The notes under the pieces: model-generated
What the model was told of the DNA's origin: nothing
Database searches by the model: none
The model's input: only the letters and a program-made list of their open reading frames with translations
Translations under genes and position numbers: made by a program
Part shown: one piece after another, positions 54,278 through 63,743 of the stretch
Layout of the letters: the number at the start of each line of letters is the position of its first letter
Numbering within the stretch: the first letter of the stretch is position 1
Assembly: GCA_964019425.1 (NCBI GenBank)
Contig: OZ025795.1
Span: forward strand, 62,001-126,000
Direction of reading: 5' to 3'
DNA length: 64,000 nucleotides
Source: Flectonema sp. DT1601
Taxonomy: Eukaryota > Euglenozoa > Diplonemea > Diplonemida > Diplonemidae

Positions 54278-55844
54278 TTAATAAATTGGTCTTCCTGGGC
54301 TAGCAGGTGGGATGTGTCCAATAACAGGGAGTCCAAGACTATCATACACTGATGTAGTTGCAATGTAACTTCGACTAGCAGCTGCAACTGCAACAGGATC
54401 CATGACAGAGGAAACAGGTAGTGGGACAGGTAGTGGAGGTGCAATTTCCTTCGCCAGTCCCAACTGACCAGCTCTCACAGGGCTACCTGTACGTGTGGTC
54501 CTGCCAGTAAAGCTCTGGAAGTCAGTTCTCAACTTCGACTCCTTCGCCTCAAGTCCATCTCTCTGCTCTCGTAATTTAATTTCTTGTTCCAACAATGGAC
54601 GCTCTTCATCATCAACACTTCTCCTCCTCGCCGCGAAGTCGATCGTTTCCTGCTCCAGCTGAGCAACATTTCTCTCTTGTGTGTCAACAGCCTGACCTGC
54701 AGTCATTTCCTCAGCCTTCTTCAGAGCTTCCCTCTCCCTCGCTACGAGGAGCTCACGCTGATCGACGTCACGCTGAGCAAGTTGTCTTGCAACTTCGTTT
54801 GCTGCATCTCTTAGAGCTGCTGCTGCTGCTCTCTCACGTTCCTGCTTCATCGCAACATCAGCTTCTCCCTCAGCAGCCCTATCAGCAGCGAGGTTCACGT
54901 CGCGTCTCGCTTCGTTTTCGGCCATCGTCGCGTCCTGTTCGCGTGCCTGAGCCTGTCCCAGTTCCATTCTGAATCGCTCACCGTTTTGTCTCTGCAGGTC
55001 CACTTCCCTCGTTTGCTCGGCCAAGAGTCTTTCGATTTCTCTCAGCCTCTCCTCCGCCTTCGCAATCTCCTGCTCTTGCTGCTGCAGTCTTCTGGCAGAG
55101 ACTTCAACAGCCCTCTGGGCTTCAGCAGTTTCAATTTGCTTCTGGCGCTCACGGTCCTTCGAGCGGTTCAACTCAGCCACGCGGTCACGGAGTTCGGTAC
55201 GCGCTCTTTCTGTTTCATCATGCGCGGCATCCAGTGCGGCCTGTTGGTGATTGTTAAGATTATTAATAGTTATATTATGGTTAAATTAATAATTAGAAAG
55301 TACGTACCTTGGCAGCAGCCTCACGTGCCTGGGCATCAGCAACAAGTTGTAACTGTGACTGCAGTTTGTGGTCAGCACTGTCGGTGTCGGCTTGCGCCTG
55401 AGCGTGTGCAGCTCTAGCTTGCGCTTCACGCGCACGCAATTCCTCCAATAGCCTCTTCGCTACTTCAACAGCTTCTCTCTGAGCAACTTCAGTCCAGTGA
55501 TCTTTTGCTCTGTAGTAAAGACAATCCAACATTGTTGGGTAGAGTTCTCCAAAACGTTGGAACTCAGGAAGTGAGATGACACGATCACTGTTAGCATCCG
55601 CCTTCTCAAAAAGATCATTTACAGTCGCAGAAGTAAATCCAATATTCAGTCTTCTGAAAGACGACACAAACGACTCGAGGTCGATACTTCTAGCTTTGCG
55701 GATGTCGAAGTCGTCAAACAAACGACGAACCTGTTTTTTTATATTTTGATTTTATAAACACAACTGATCAATAATTGAGAATAATAAAATATAACAACAA
55801 ACCTTCTCGTCGTGACTTGCATGGTCAGGCCAGAGAGCAGACAT
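54278..55844 (-). CDS. EF-hand plus long coiled-coil protein, copy B
   Basis: Three exons, 55844-55803, 55730-55308 and 55240-54278, phase 0; 475 residues. The first intron uses donor GTTTGTTGTT, the second GTACGTACTT. Exon 2 and most of exon 3 are nearly identical in DNA to copy A. The two proteins diverge after TGSPVR, where copy B ends with its own ~68-residue tail (ending HIPPASPGRPIY). Introns differ in length and sequence (72 and 67 nt against 98 and 128 nt). Same likely role as copy A, with a distinct tail. Confidence 0.8.
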
Positions 55845-56130
55845 AACTAACAGACTGTGCTAAGACTGTAGAGAAAGAACATAAATATAACCACACGATG
55901 TTACAAAAGATAAACTCCTCTACTGTACATTGATCAAGACCTTGTCTTTAATATTGTGAGCTGTTTTAAAGAAATGAGATTCTCTTTCATAAAACCAACT
56001 AATTCACTAATCGATATTTGTGTGTAGATTCAAAGTGGTACGTCGTCATACGAGGAGTCATTTCAATTGCAATTTTCTTTTTTTTCTTCCCCTTCCTCTA
56101 TTCTTATTATTAGCAGTATAAAGTCGTACA

Positions 56131-56912
56131 CTATAAGTTTGGGTATGTTGGGTTTCCAGGTAGAACCAGTTGCTGAGGGTTCTTGTGGTTTAGCGTAGCG
56201 CCACGAGCCTATTTTTTTTTTTTTTTTTTTTTTAAATATTATTAAACAGTTTCCATGTCATAATATAATTAGGTTTACTGATCAAAGAATCTTGCGTACT
56301 TGGGAGACTCCAAACCCATTGGCTATCATTAGGGCACATGTGGGGGACTATGAAGACACGCCGAACCATAACAAAGCATCAGATCTCCCTACATTATTGA
56401 GAACACGACAACTATCAAAAGAGTTGAACATGCCCTTCTGATGCGGGTCACACAGCTAACTGATCAAAGAATCTCGCGTACTTGGGAGACTCCAAACCCA
56501 TTGGCTATCATTAGGGCACATGTGGGGGACTATGAAGACACGCCGAACCATAACAAAGCATCAGATCTCCCTACATTATTGAGAACACGACAACTATCAA
56601 AAGAGTTGAACATGCCCTTCTGATGCAGGTCACACAGTTTACTGATCGAAGAATCTCGCGTACTTGGGAGACCCCAAACCCATTGGCTATCATTAGGGCA
56701 CATGTGGGGGACTATGAAGACACGCCAGAGCATCTCTTTGTTAATTTAAAAAAAAAAAAAAAAAAAAAAATCAATACCTCAATCTCATAGTGGAACTTAG
56801 CTGTGCCATTAGTACTTCCCTCTCCGTATCTGTTAGCTCCACCCCAGTTGCCTCCGTGCTGCTGAGTTTGATCGAAAACCTTTAGTGGAGAGCTCATGAG
56901 TCCGTTTACCAT
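56131..56912 (-). CDS. Small orphan family, member 3 (70 residues), with expanded intron
   Basis: Two exons, 56912-56778 and 56208-56131, phase 0 at the same codon as members 1 and 2. The protein (PLKVFDQTQQHGGNWGG ... NHKNPQQLVLPGNPTYPNL) is intact. The intron is 569 nt, five to nine times longer than most in the window. It carries a 182-bp tandem array, bordered by a T run near the acceptor side and an A run near the donor side on the plus strand. The acceptor is TAG rather than CAG, and its upstream tract is A-rich on the coding strand. Confidence 0.75.
56274..56726 (+). repeat. 182-bp tandem repeat array within an intron
   Basis: Units begin at about 56280, 56462 and 56644 (gatcaaagaatc), an exact 182-bp period, with two full units and a truncated third ending near 56726. 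Units differ by only a few bases. The period is not a multiple of three, yet each full unit has a plus-strand frame of about 55 residues (TWETPNPLAIIRAHVGDYED within it). No similar sequence was noticed elsewhere in the window. Confidence 0.95.
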
Positions 56913-57569
56913 TTTGAAGATGTTTTTTTTTTGTGTAAAGTGTGTAGGCTGAACAGAAATAAAAATTCTTAGGTCAGGTTGTAAACCAAATTAAACAACT
57001 GCAACGAAGGCGAGTAGTAGTATCAAACTCAACCGTTGAAAAAAAACAATAAATAAATAAAAAGGAAAGGAATGAAAATAATATATGTATATTTCCAATT
57101 TTTTTAATCGAAATAATAAGTTCAAATATGAACCAAACTATGATGCAGTAATAAATCAAAAAATAATAATACTTCACACTTCACACGTCAATACGAATGC
57201 GAAAGCTTCCGTCGATAACAAAGGGTCAATGAAAGGAAGGTGCTTACAAACATACAAAAAAAACAATATTTAAAAAAAAAAAAAAAAAAAAGATCAATAA
57301 GATCAATAAGATTTAGTACTACCGAGAAGAAGAAACAATATGTCACTTCACTCTTTCAATATAATGCTTAAAACAGCTTCATCAAAATGATGTGATTTTT
57401 GATGATAGAATTTTGATAAAAAGAATAGCTAGAGAGGAACTCAAACAAGATGACTCACAACCTTTATATGCCCAACTAGCTACCATAAAGAGAGAGAGAA
57501 GCCTCTCACTACTATGTAGCTTCAGGACCGATTGATGTTCTTGTGAATTATTTAAATAGTTCACACCAC
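56913..57569. other. Intergenic, no gene seen
   Basis: AT-rich spacer upstream of orphan member 3, with an A run near 57271-57290. Confidence 0.55.
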
Positions 57570-58142
57570 TCAGAACGTGTACGTCATTATATTCGCGTCA
57601 ACTAATTCTGTTGATCCTTTCAGTCTCGCAACTCCAGGAAGGACACCAGCAATCTTAAAACCGAGTGAGAGCCAGAGTGACAATGCCGGATTAGTTGCAA
57701 ACACAAGATTAAAACACGCAGACTTGAATTCAAGTAACGGAGCCCATTTGAGAAACAGATTTCCCATAAAACGTGCGAGACCCTTACGACGGTGGTCCTT
57801 AAGAGTTACGAAGCCACCATTACAGACATGTGAGCAGCGACCAGGAAAGTTTGGTTTTATATAAAATATTGACATCAGTTCTCCAGTTGATGCATCTCGT
57901 ACTCCAAAGGCAGCATGGCTCATAAAATAATTTTCAAATCCTTCCATATCAAAACCTTCTTCGAATGGCCAGGAACCTCCATCTTCAATAACATCATTGA
58001 AGGCAGCTAGCGCTGCTTCATCTTTATCTAACCAAGTGACAACTACCTTCTTACCTCCAGAAATTTCCCCCTCATAAGGAACACACGGCAGTATACTTCT
58101 GTCAAATGGTGTTGCGTTTTTTGAGCCATAGACACTCGTCAT
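57570..58142 (-). CDS. GNAT N-acetyltransferase, copy A
   Basis: Single exon, 190 residues. GNAT features: a central strand-turn ELMSIFYIKPNFPGRCSHVC, the acetyl-CoA pyrophosphate loop region KDHRRKGLARFMGNLFLKWA (Q/RxxGxG/A-like), and the C-terminal SLWLSLGFKIAGVLPGVARL. The block NFPGRCSHVCNGGF and the LGFK..G..PG.ARLKG end resemble fungal Mpr1/ATO-type acetyltransferases that act on proline analogues and other small amines; that subfamily call is from memory. Its tandem partner lies 107 bp upstream. Confidence 0.8.
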   Translation of the reverse strand: MTSVYGSKNATPFDRSILPCVPYEGEISGGKKVVVTWLDKDEAALAAFNDVIEDGGSWPFEEGFDMEGFENYFMSHAAFGVRDASTGELMSIFYIKPNFPGRCSHVCNGGFVTLKDHRRKGLARFMGNLFLKWAPLLEFKSACFNLVFATNPALSLWLSLGFKIAGVLPGVARLKGSTELVDANIMTYTF

Positions 58143-58248
58143 TTTCTTTTGTTCTTTTCCTGACCTCTATTTAAAAAGTGTCGCAAACAACTCATAAACA
58201 ATTAACAACATTTTTAAAATAAAATAAAAAGGTACAATATTGCAATAC

Positions 58249-58821
58249 TCAGAACGTGTACGTCATTATATTCGCGTCAACTAATTCTGTTGATCCTTTC
58301 AGTCTCGCAGCTCCAGGAAGGACACCAGCAATCTTAAACCCGAGTGAGAGCCAGAGAGATGACGAGGGATTTATGGTAAACACAAGATTAAAACACGCCG
58401 ACTTGAATCCAAGCAGCGGAGCCCACTTAACAAACAATGTCCCCATTAGTCGTGCGAGACCCTTACGACGGTGGTCTTTAAGAGTAATAAAGCCTCCATT
58501 ACAGACATGTGAGCAGCAACCAGGAAAGTTTGGTTTTATATAAAATATTGACATCAGTTCTCCAGTTGATGCATCTCGTACTCCAAAGGCAGCATGGCTC
58601 ATAAAATAATTTTCAAACTCTTCCATCGAATAAGTTTCTTCAAATGGCCACGCAACGCCATCTTCAATAACATCATTGAAAGCAGCTAGCGCTGCTTCAT
58701 CTTTATCTAACCAAGTGACAACTACCTTCTTACCTCCAGAAGTTTCCCCCTCATAAGGAACACACGGCAGTATACTTCTGTCAAATAGTGGTGTCTTTTT
58801 TGAGTCATTTACACTAGTCAT
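58249..58821 (-). CDS. GNAT N-acetyltransferase, copy B
   Basis: Single exon, 190 residues, about 90% identical to copy A by eye. Differences cluster near the N-terminus (KKTPLFDRS against KNATPFDRS), around residue 65 (ETYSMEEFENYF against EGFDMEGFENYF) and near residues 140-155 (GFKSACFNLVFTINPSSSLW). The acetyl-CoA site is kept. Unlike the eIF2-beta pair, the two proteins have visibly diverged, so substrate preference may differ. Confidence 0.8.
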   Translation of the reverse strand: MTSVNDSKKTPLFDRSILPCVPYEGETSGGKKVVVTWLDKDEAALAAFNDVIEDGVAWPFEETYSMEEFENYFMSHAAFGVRDASTGELMSIFYIKPNFPGCCSHVCNGGFITLKDHRRKGLARLMGTLFVKWAPLLGFKSACFNLVFTINPSSSLWLSLGFKIAGVLPGAARLKGSTELVDANIMTYTF

Positions 58822-59154
58822 TTTATCCTTAATTCACAAGTAGGTCGATGGTTTTGTTATTTCTGTAATTAGAATGTTTGATTACAAGAAAAAACACACC
58901 CGGAACTCAACTAAAGTTTAAACTGCTAATCAATAATGACTACGATTAACATCATTTCGACAGCAGAAAAGCAGCCTCATAAGACTGCTGCTATGGGACA
59001 AAAGAAAGAATGAAAAGAGATCCTCGGTTAATTCCCCCCCCCTCTCCCATTATTTTGTTGTTTTAAGAATATAATAGTTTTTTTGGTAGTTGGTACAGAA
59101 GAAGCTTTTATTTAAAAAAGAACCCCTTTTTTCAGGATCAACAAGAAGAAGGTT
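58822..59154. other. Intergenic, no gene seen
   Basis: Spacer between the phosphoesterase and acetyltransferase B. Confidence 0.6.
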
Positions 59155-61002
59155 TCAAACGAGCATTTTTGGATCTCGAGACTTCACCATGCGAAACAGT
59201 ACGTCGTGGAATTTAGAAACAGATATTAATCCGCTTGAGAAGAACTCTGATTGTTTGAACGATGAGATGACATCATCAACGTATTGATTACCAACGACTC
59301 GTTTAGCAAAAGAGACTGCTTGGGACTCAGTTAGACCGTTTGGGTATTTTACGGGGAAGTAGAATTGTAAAAACTCAAAAGGATCAACAGACCCGTCATC
59401 ATTCAGATCCATGAGATTCCAAATATTAGTCAAAACTAACTCACCAAGAAAACGTTGATTCTCTGGGAGGTTATTTATTGTCGATCGCAACTCGTCTATT
59501 GTTAGCAGACCATCTTTGTCGGAATCAAAGTAATCAAAACAGAAGTTCAATCTTTCCATTTCACTTATCCAAGCAGATCTGCTAAACTGAGAAACAATAA
59601 CATGTTTCTCTTCTCTGACACAACTGATGGGATCGTATCCAAGTTTCTTACCAGCTTCAGCTATCGCTACAATAGAATCCATTCCCTTTGCAATGGTTGC
59701 GTATAAACAAGCAACTTTATATATTTTATTAAGATCGATTTCCCTACCACGAATATGAGTAGCCTCATATTCTGTTTTCATTGTAATGTGACTACATAGT
59801 TGTAGATAACCTCCTTTACCTTTTCTTTCCATTCTAGATTGTTTAATCGCATCCGTGATGACCTTACCTGATAAAGGAACGGCTACAACTAATCCTTTGA
59901 ATGGCATTTCTTTCTTTAAATCTGCGTATGTGAATTCATGATTCTCTTTGTAGGTTCCTTTACCTCTAATATTTCCGCTGTTAATGAGTGCACAGTCAGC
60001 TGTTAGACCAGAACACAGTGATGTTAATAAATAAGTTGCAAGAGTTGAAGGTCCATGACGAATACCTGCAGATGACAATACAGAAGGGGCTCTGAAGAGA
60101 ACTGCTGAGCTGAATTGTTTGAGTACTTCGCAGTGAGCGTCTACTCTTTTTCTAATTGATTCATCTTCTTCAAAGTCTGAAAGAGGTTGTAATGTTGTAT
60201 TAATATGAAAGTCATCTTCGTAGAAAGTGATATCAATAATTCCAACATTCACGGCGTTCTCACCGACCTTTAAGACTGTGCTGCCGTTTCTACTTTCATG
60301 AAACACATCGTGATCATGGCCACCAATTATTATGGGAAATCTACTTCCAAACTTTTCCATAAAAAGTCTATCCTCAGCTATTGACTGATGAGTCATTGGA
60401 ACTACCAAATTTACTTTCTTTTCTTCAAGTAATTCCTTTGACAGTTTATCAGCTGTTTCATCAACAGGAAGGATCTTTGCTCCCCCAAAACACTGAACTG
60501 GGTACAGTCCTGGATCGTTTGTATTTAACCCGAGTAATGCTACAGAACGATCTAATTCACCTTTTGGTTTCACAATACAATACGTTGGCATTGTTTTATT
60601 AGGAAGAAGCCAAGGAGTAGCAGAGACCCGTTCTGTATTTAGAGGTAAGTCAGGGATGTTGCTATTTATCCAAGTAAACTTACTCTCGCTAATCCTTTTT
60701 AGTAGTTCGTTGTATGGGATGTCGTTTTCGTGGTTACCAAAACAGCAATAGTCGAGTCCACATTCATTCATTACGTCAATCATTCCCTTCCCAAAGTCTA
60801 ATGATGAGAGAAGACTTGGTGCTACAAAGTCTCCAGCTAATACGCTTATTGTTTTTAGTCCTTTATCCTTTCCTAACTCACGAATAGCTCTTGCGAACCT
60901 AGGTAGTGCTTGTAATGTATAAACGTCATTTAACTGAAGAATTCGGAGTCTGGAAACCGGACCGTCTTCCAGCTTTCTCTTCTGTTCTTCGCGCATACTC
61001 AT
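59155..61002 (-). CDS. 5'-nucleotidase-like metallophosphoesterase with C-terminal EF-hands
   Basis: Single exon, 615 residues. Metallophosphatase domain at ~15-270: LRILQLNDVYTL (D-x-Y in place of the usual D-x-H), VLAGDFVAPSLLSS, CCFGNHENDIPYNELL, and IIGGHDHDVFHE. The 5'-nucleotidase C-terminal domain follows (~290-470; CALINSGNIRGKGTY). An EF-hand pair lies at ~490-560 (DSDKDGLLTIDEL and DLNDDGSVDPFEF). There is no signal peptide or anchor, so a cytosolic, calcium-tuned nucleotide phosphatase is inferred. The acceptor TTTTTCATACTTTCCAG ends 8 nt before the ATG, among the clearest in the window. Confidence 0.88.
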   Translation of the reverse strand: MSMREEQKRKLEDGPVSRLRILQLNDVYTLQALPRFARAIRELGKDKGLKTISVLAGDFVAPSLLSSLDFGKGMIDVMNECGLDYCCFGNHENDIPYNELLKRISESKFTWINSNIPDLPLNTERVSATPWLLPNKTMPTYCIVKPKGELDRSVALLGLNTNDPGLYPVQCFGGAKILPVDETADKLSKELLEEKKVNLVVPMTHQSIAEDRLFMEKFGSRFPIIIGGHDHDVFHESRNGSTVLKVGENAVNVGIIDITFYEDDFHINTTLQPLSDFEEDESIRKRVDAHCEVLKQFSSAVLFRAPSVLSSAGIRHGPSTLATYLLTSLCSGLTADCALINSGNIRGKGTYKENHEFTYADLKKEMPFKGLVVAVPLSGKVITDAIKQSRMERKGKGGYLQLCSHITMKTEYEATHIRGREIDLNKIYKVACLYATIAKGMDSIVAIAEAGKKLGYDPISCVREEKHVIVSQFSRSAWISEMERLNFCFDYFDSDKDGLLTIDELRSTINNLPENQRFLGELVLTNIWNLMDLNDDGSVDPFEFLQFYFPVKYPNGLTESQAVSFAKRVVGNQYVDDVISSFKQSEFFSSGLISVSKFHDVLFRMVKSRDPKMLV

Positions 61003-61415
61003 CCTTGGGTCTGGAAAGTATGAAAAATATAAATTAATTATTATGTTCCTTTCAGCAGAATTACTGTAAAAAAAAGCTCATTATCGTAAAAGCTGGTTGA
61101 AAGACAGAAATGGTAATTGTCGTCGGATTCAATATCCTCTCATTTTCAGTTAAATAATAATTAAAGTGAGTACCCGTCACTTGCTATCTTATGTGACTTC
61201 GTGTCTCTGTTATTTGTTACTAAACAAAACTGAACTGTTGCAACAGCTTCGCGAACGAGCTAATCATGTGCAGAGCTGCTTTTCTTGCTTTAAGGAAAAA
61301 AAAAAGAAAAAGAATTTTGATACCCATCCCAGCTAACGATAAAAGATCGTAAAGATAACATAATATCAATTACCCTTAAATAAGTAGCATAATTATGAAT
61401 CACCTCCTGATGTGA
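61003..61415. other. Intergenic, no gene seen
   Basis: Spacer between the DUF3431 gene and the phosphoesterase. Holds the latter's acceptor at 61011-61013. Confidence 0.6.
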
Positions 61416-62378
61416 TTACCACACTTTATTCCTTACAAGACCGTAATCATAATTTTGAACTTTGCTGTGGTCTAGAAATCCTCTCGCAGATTCGGAGTAC
61501 TCGCTTTGAACATCTTCATTAAGACACGCAGGTTGGATGAGTGAGCTTTTCCAAGCAGGTTCTCCAAAGAATAAGTGAAATGTGTACTCAAGAAAATAAC
61601 CATTCAAAGAACCTCTGTAGCCACCCTTTCCTGTTAAGAACTTACTAAGAAGTTGATCGTAGAACTGAACTGGATTCTTTTGAATAATAGATTGAGGGAT
61701 AACATATTGACCACAACACCAACCTTGTAGGTTTTCAACTTCTACAGTTCGTAACTTACCAAATAACTCATTATACATCTCAAGGTATGATTTATTCGTC
61801 TTTCCCCTTTTCAAAGTGTATTTTGGCTTTTTTTCAATATAAGCTCTGTACGAGGAAGCGTTGCCGACTTCCCATTCCATCGAGACGAGAGGAACAAATT
61901 CTTCTTTTTTTTCAGCGCACTTGACAGAAGGTTGGAGAACATCCCATCCATGGCGTTGATGCCAAGCATATTGATGACCATGTAAGAATATAACATTTGG
62001 TGGACGAGGCTTATCGATACTTCCATCAGCCAAGTATCCCAAGTAGCCGTAGTACTCTCTACAGACTTGAGGGTTTAGAGCTGGTAATACTTCGTGACAG
62101 TTTTGTTTCCTAACCCAAACCATGTAGCCTAAGTCAACTAACTCTTGTACAACTGTGTGATTACTTCCGCCGATTACAATGAGTGATTGGTTTATAAACA
62201 CTCCACCTTCCCTCCACATCCATTTACCCATTGTATTGCTGCCTTCCTTCATGACTCCATGATGCTTCGGTTTTTTAACTTCAACAGTAACAACTACTGG
62301 AGGATTTTCCGGATAAGAGTTGGAAATTAAAACAACGGCGATGAGGCCAAAGATCAGTGCCAGTACCCTGTTTTGCAT
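61416..62378 (-). CDS. DUF3431 family Golgi-type membrane protein
   Basis: 320 residues from the ATG at 62378 (MQNRVLALIFGLIAVVLISN), 14 nt after the acceptor AATCACCCCTTTCAG; an in-frame upstream extension is not supported. A short N-terminal tail and one membrane span give a type II topology, usual for glycosyltransferase-like enzymes. The DUF3431 core is seen in YYGYLGYLADGSIDKPRPPN, FLHGHQYAWHQRHGWD and GWCCGQYVIPQSIIQKNPVQ. Members occur in fungi and protists and are thought to be glycan-related, but activity is not established. Confidence 0.8.
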   Translation of the reverse strand: MQNRVLALIFGLIAVVLISNSYPENPPVVVTVEVKKPKHHGVMKEGSNTMGKWMWREGGVFINQSLIVIGGSNHTVVQELVDLGYMVWVRKQNCHEVLPALNPQVCREYYGYLGYLADGSIDKPRPPNVIFLHGHQYAWHQRHGWDVLQPSVKCAEKKEEFVPLVSMEWEVGNASSYRAYIEKKPKYTLKRGKTNKSYLEMYNELFGKLRTVEVENLQGWCCGQYVIPQSIIQKNPVQFYDQLLSKFLTGKGGYRGSLNGYFLEYTFHLFFGEPAWKSSLIQPACLNEDVQSEYSESARGFLDHSKVQNYDYGLVRNKVW

Positions 62379-62632
62379 TGTCTTGAGAATACCTGAAAGG
62401 GGTGATTTTTTGACTAAAAAAATTAAAGAGAGAGAGAAAAAAAAAAAACTCATCATCGTTTTTTCTAGAATTTGGGGTATGGTTATATATAAATAGTACC
62501 ACCACACGAGTGCGATAATTTAGTATCGAATTTTCATAAGTCAGAGAAACATGGACCTATACCACATGATATTATAAACGTTTTTGTTTTGTTTTGTTTT
62601 GTTTTGTTTTAAAAATTTCCACTTTTTTTTGG

Positions 62633-62664
<32 letters not shown>

Positions 62665-62906
62665 CGACTGGAGCAAAGAAAAGTCACAAGAAAATAAAAC
62701 AAACTACAAACTTGGCAAGATTACTATTAACACCTCACTAGGCGATGGTTGATCCTTTTAAAAAGGAATTCATTATTGTTGATATGGAATACGCACACAT
62801 GGGTTAGATAAAAATATAAAATAGTATAATAATAACTAAGCAATCACAAAGAACTGTTTCCAATGTATGTTGGGAAATGGTGATATTCTTTTATACTAAA
62901 GAAGCT
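62379..62906. other. Intergenic, no gene seen
   Basis: Includes five GTTTT pentamers (62584-62610) and an A run at about 62634-62659. No gene recognised. Confidence 0.6.
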
Positions 62907-63371
62907 TTAGAAACCTTCAGGAAGATGACTTTCAGCATAATCAACAAACCTTGTGATAGGAGGATCGAGGATTAACGGAAGAAATGGAATAATTACGAGT
63001 CCAGAACAAGTCGGAGCAAAATTTTTAACTTGTGACGGTTTCCAAGAAGACAACAACTGACGAGTAAGAGCAACCTGCTTATTAACAAAAAAAGCAGGAA
63101 TGGTAACAGATGCCATAAGCTGCCACAGAGCTGCGATACCAAAAGCAGAGAATGCCTTTTTATCACTGAATCCTTTAGACTTTGCAACACGAGCCTTGTC
63201 AATAGCATCTCCACCTGCATAACCGATTGCTACAGCGTACGTACCAAAGACAACACTTTTTGGAATTAACGGTCTGAAAGCTTCTCCCAACTCATTTGCA
63301 TATCCTGCGTACCTCACGTTGCTGTCTCTCCACCAGTCAAATTGCTCAGTCATCTTATGGTTGTGTGTCAT
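62907..63371 (-). CDS. MTFP1: Mitochondrial fission process protein 1 (MTP18)
   Basis: Single exon of 154 residues (or 148 if the second ATG at 63353 is used). Family features: RDSNVRYAGYANELGEAFRP at the start, FGTYAVAIGYAGGDAIDKA, a membrane span around ALWQLMASVTIPAFFVNKQV, and the end FLPLILDPPITRFVDYAESH. MTFP1 sits in the inner mitochondrial membrane and affects fission and bioenergetic coupling. The acceptor ATTTTTCTCATCACAG ends 10 nt before the first ATG. Confidence 0.93.
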   Translation of the reverse strand: MTHNHKMTEQFDWWRDSNVRYAGYANELGEAFRPLIPKSVVFGTYAVAIGYAGGDAIDKARVAKSKGFSDKKAFSAFGIAALWQLMASVTIPAFFVNKQVALTRQLLSSWKPSQVKNFAPTCSGLVIIPFLPLILDPPITRFVDYAESHLPEGF

Positions 63372-63743
63372 TTAGATAAATCTGTGATGAGAAAAATGGT
63401 AAAATTTAAAAGACAATTTCAGTGAGGGTAAAACATTGCAAAAAAAAAAAAAAAAACATCAGTATACTTTTGTAGTTTTTTTTTTCTGTTTAAAAAAAAA
63501 ATTTTAATGAAATATTCTTACAATCAAAAAAAAAAAAAATAATAATTACCACGAACACTAATACAGATGTATGCGCAAATGCTATATTTTTCTTGATAAA
63601 TCTGTTTCTCGCTGGGGGTAACTTGATACTGGGGGGGGGTACTACGTAAGACTGAAAGATATTTCATCTCAACCATGATATTTGTTAGTAGTGCAACATC
63701 CTCATAGGGTGCAACTTATAAAAAAAATGAAATTTCAAAGCAG
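63372..63743. other. Intergenic, no gene seen
   Basis: Spacer with several A/T runs and a G run at about 63631-63638. Confidence 0.6.

Noticed and set aside
56441-56623. 60-residue plus-strand frame in the 182-bp repeat
   Set aside because: Repeat period is not a multiple of three and the frame does not continue between units; treated as repeat, not gene.
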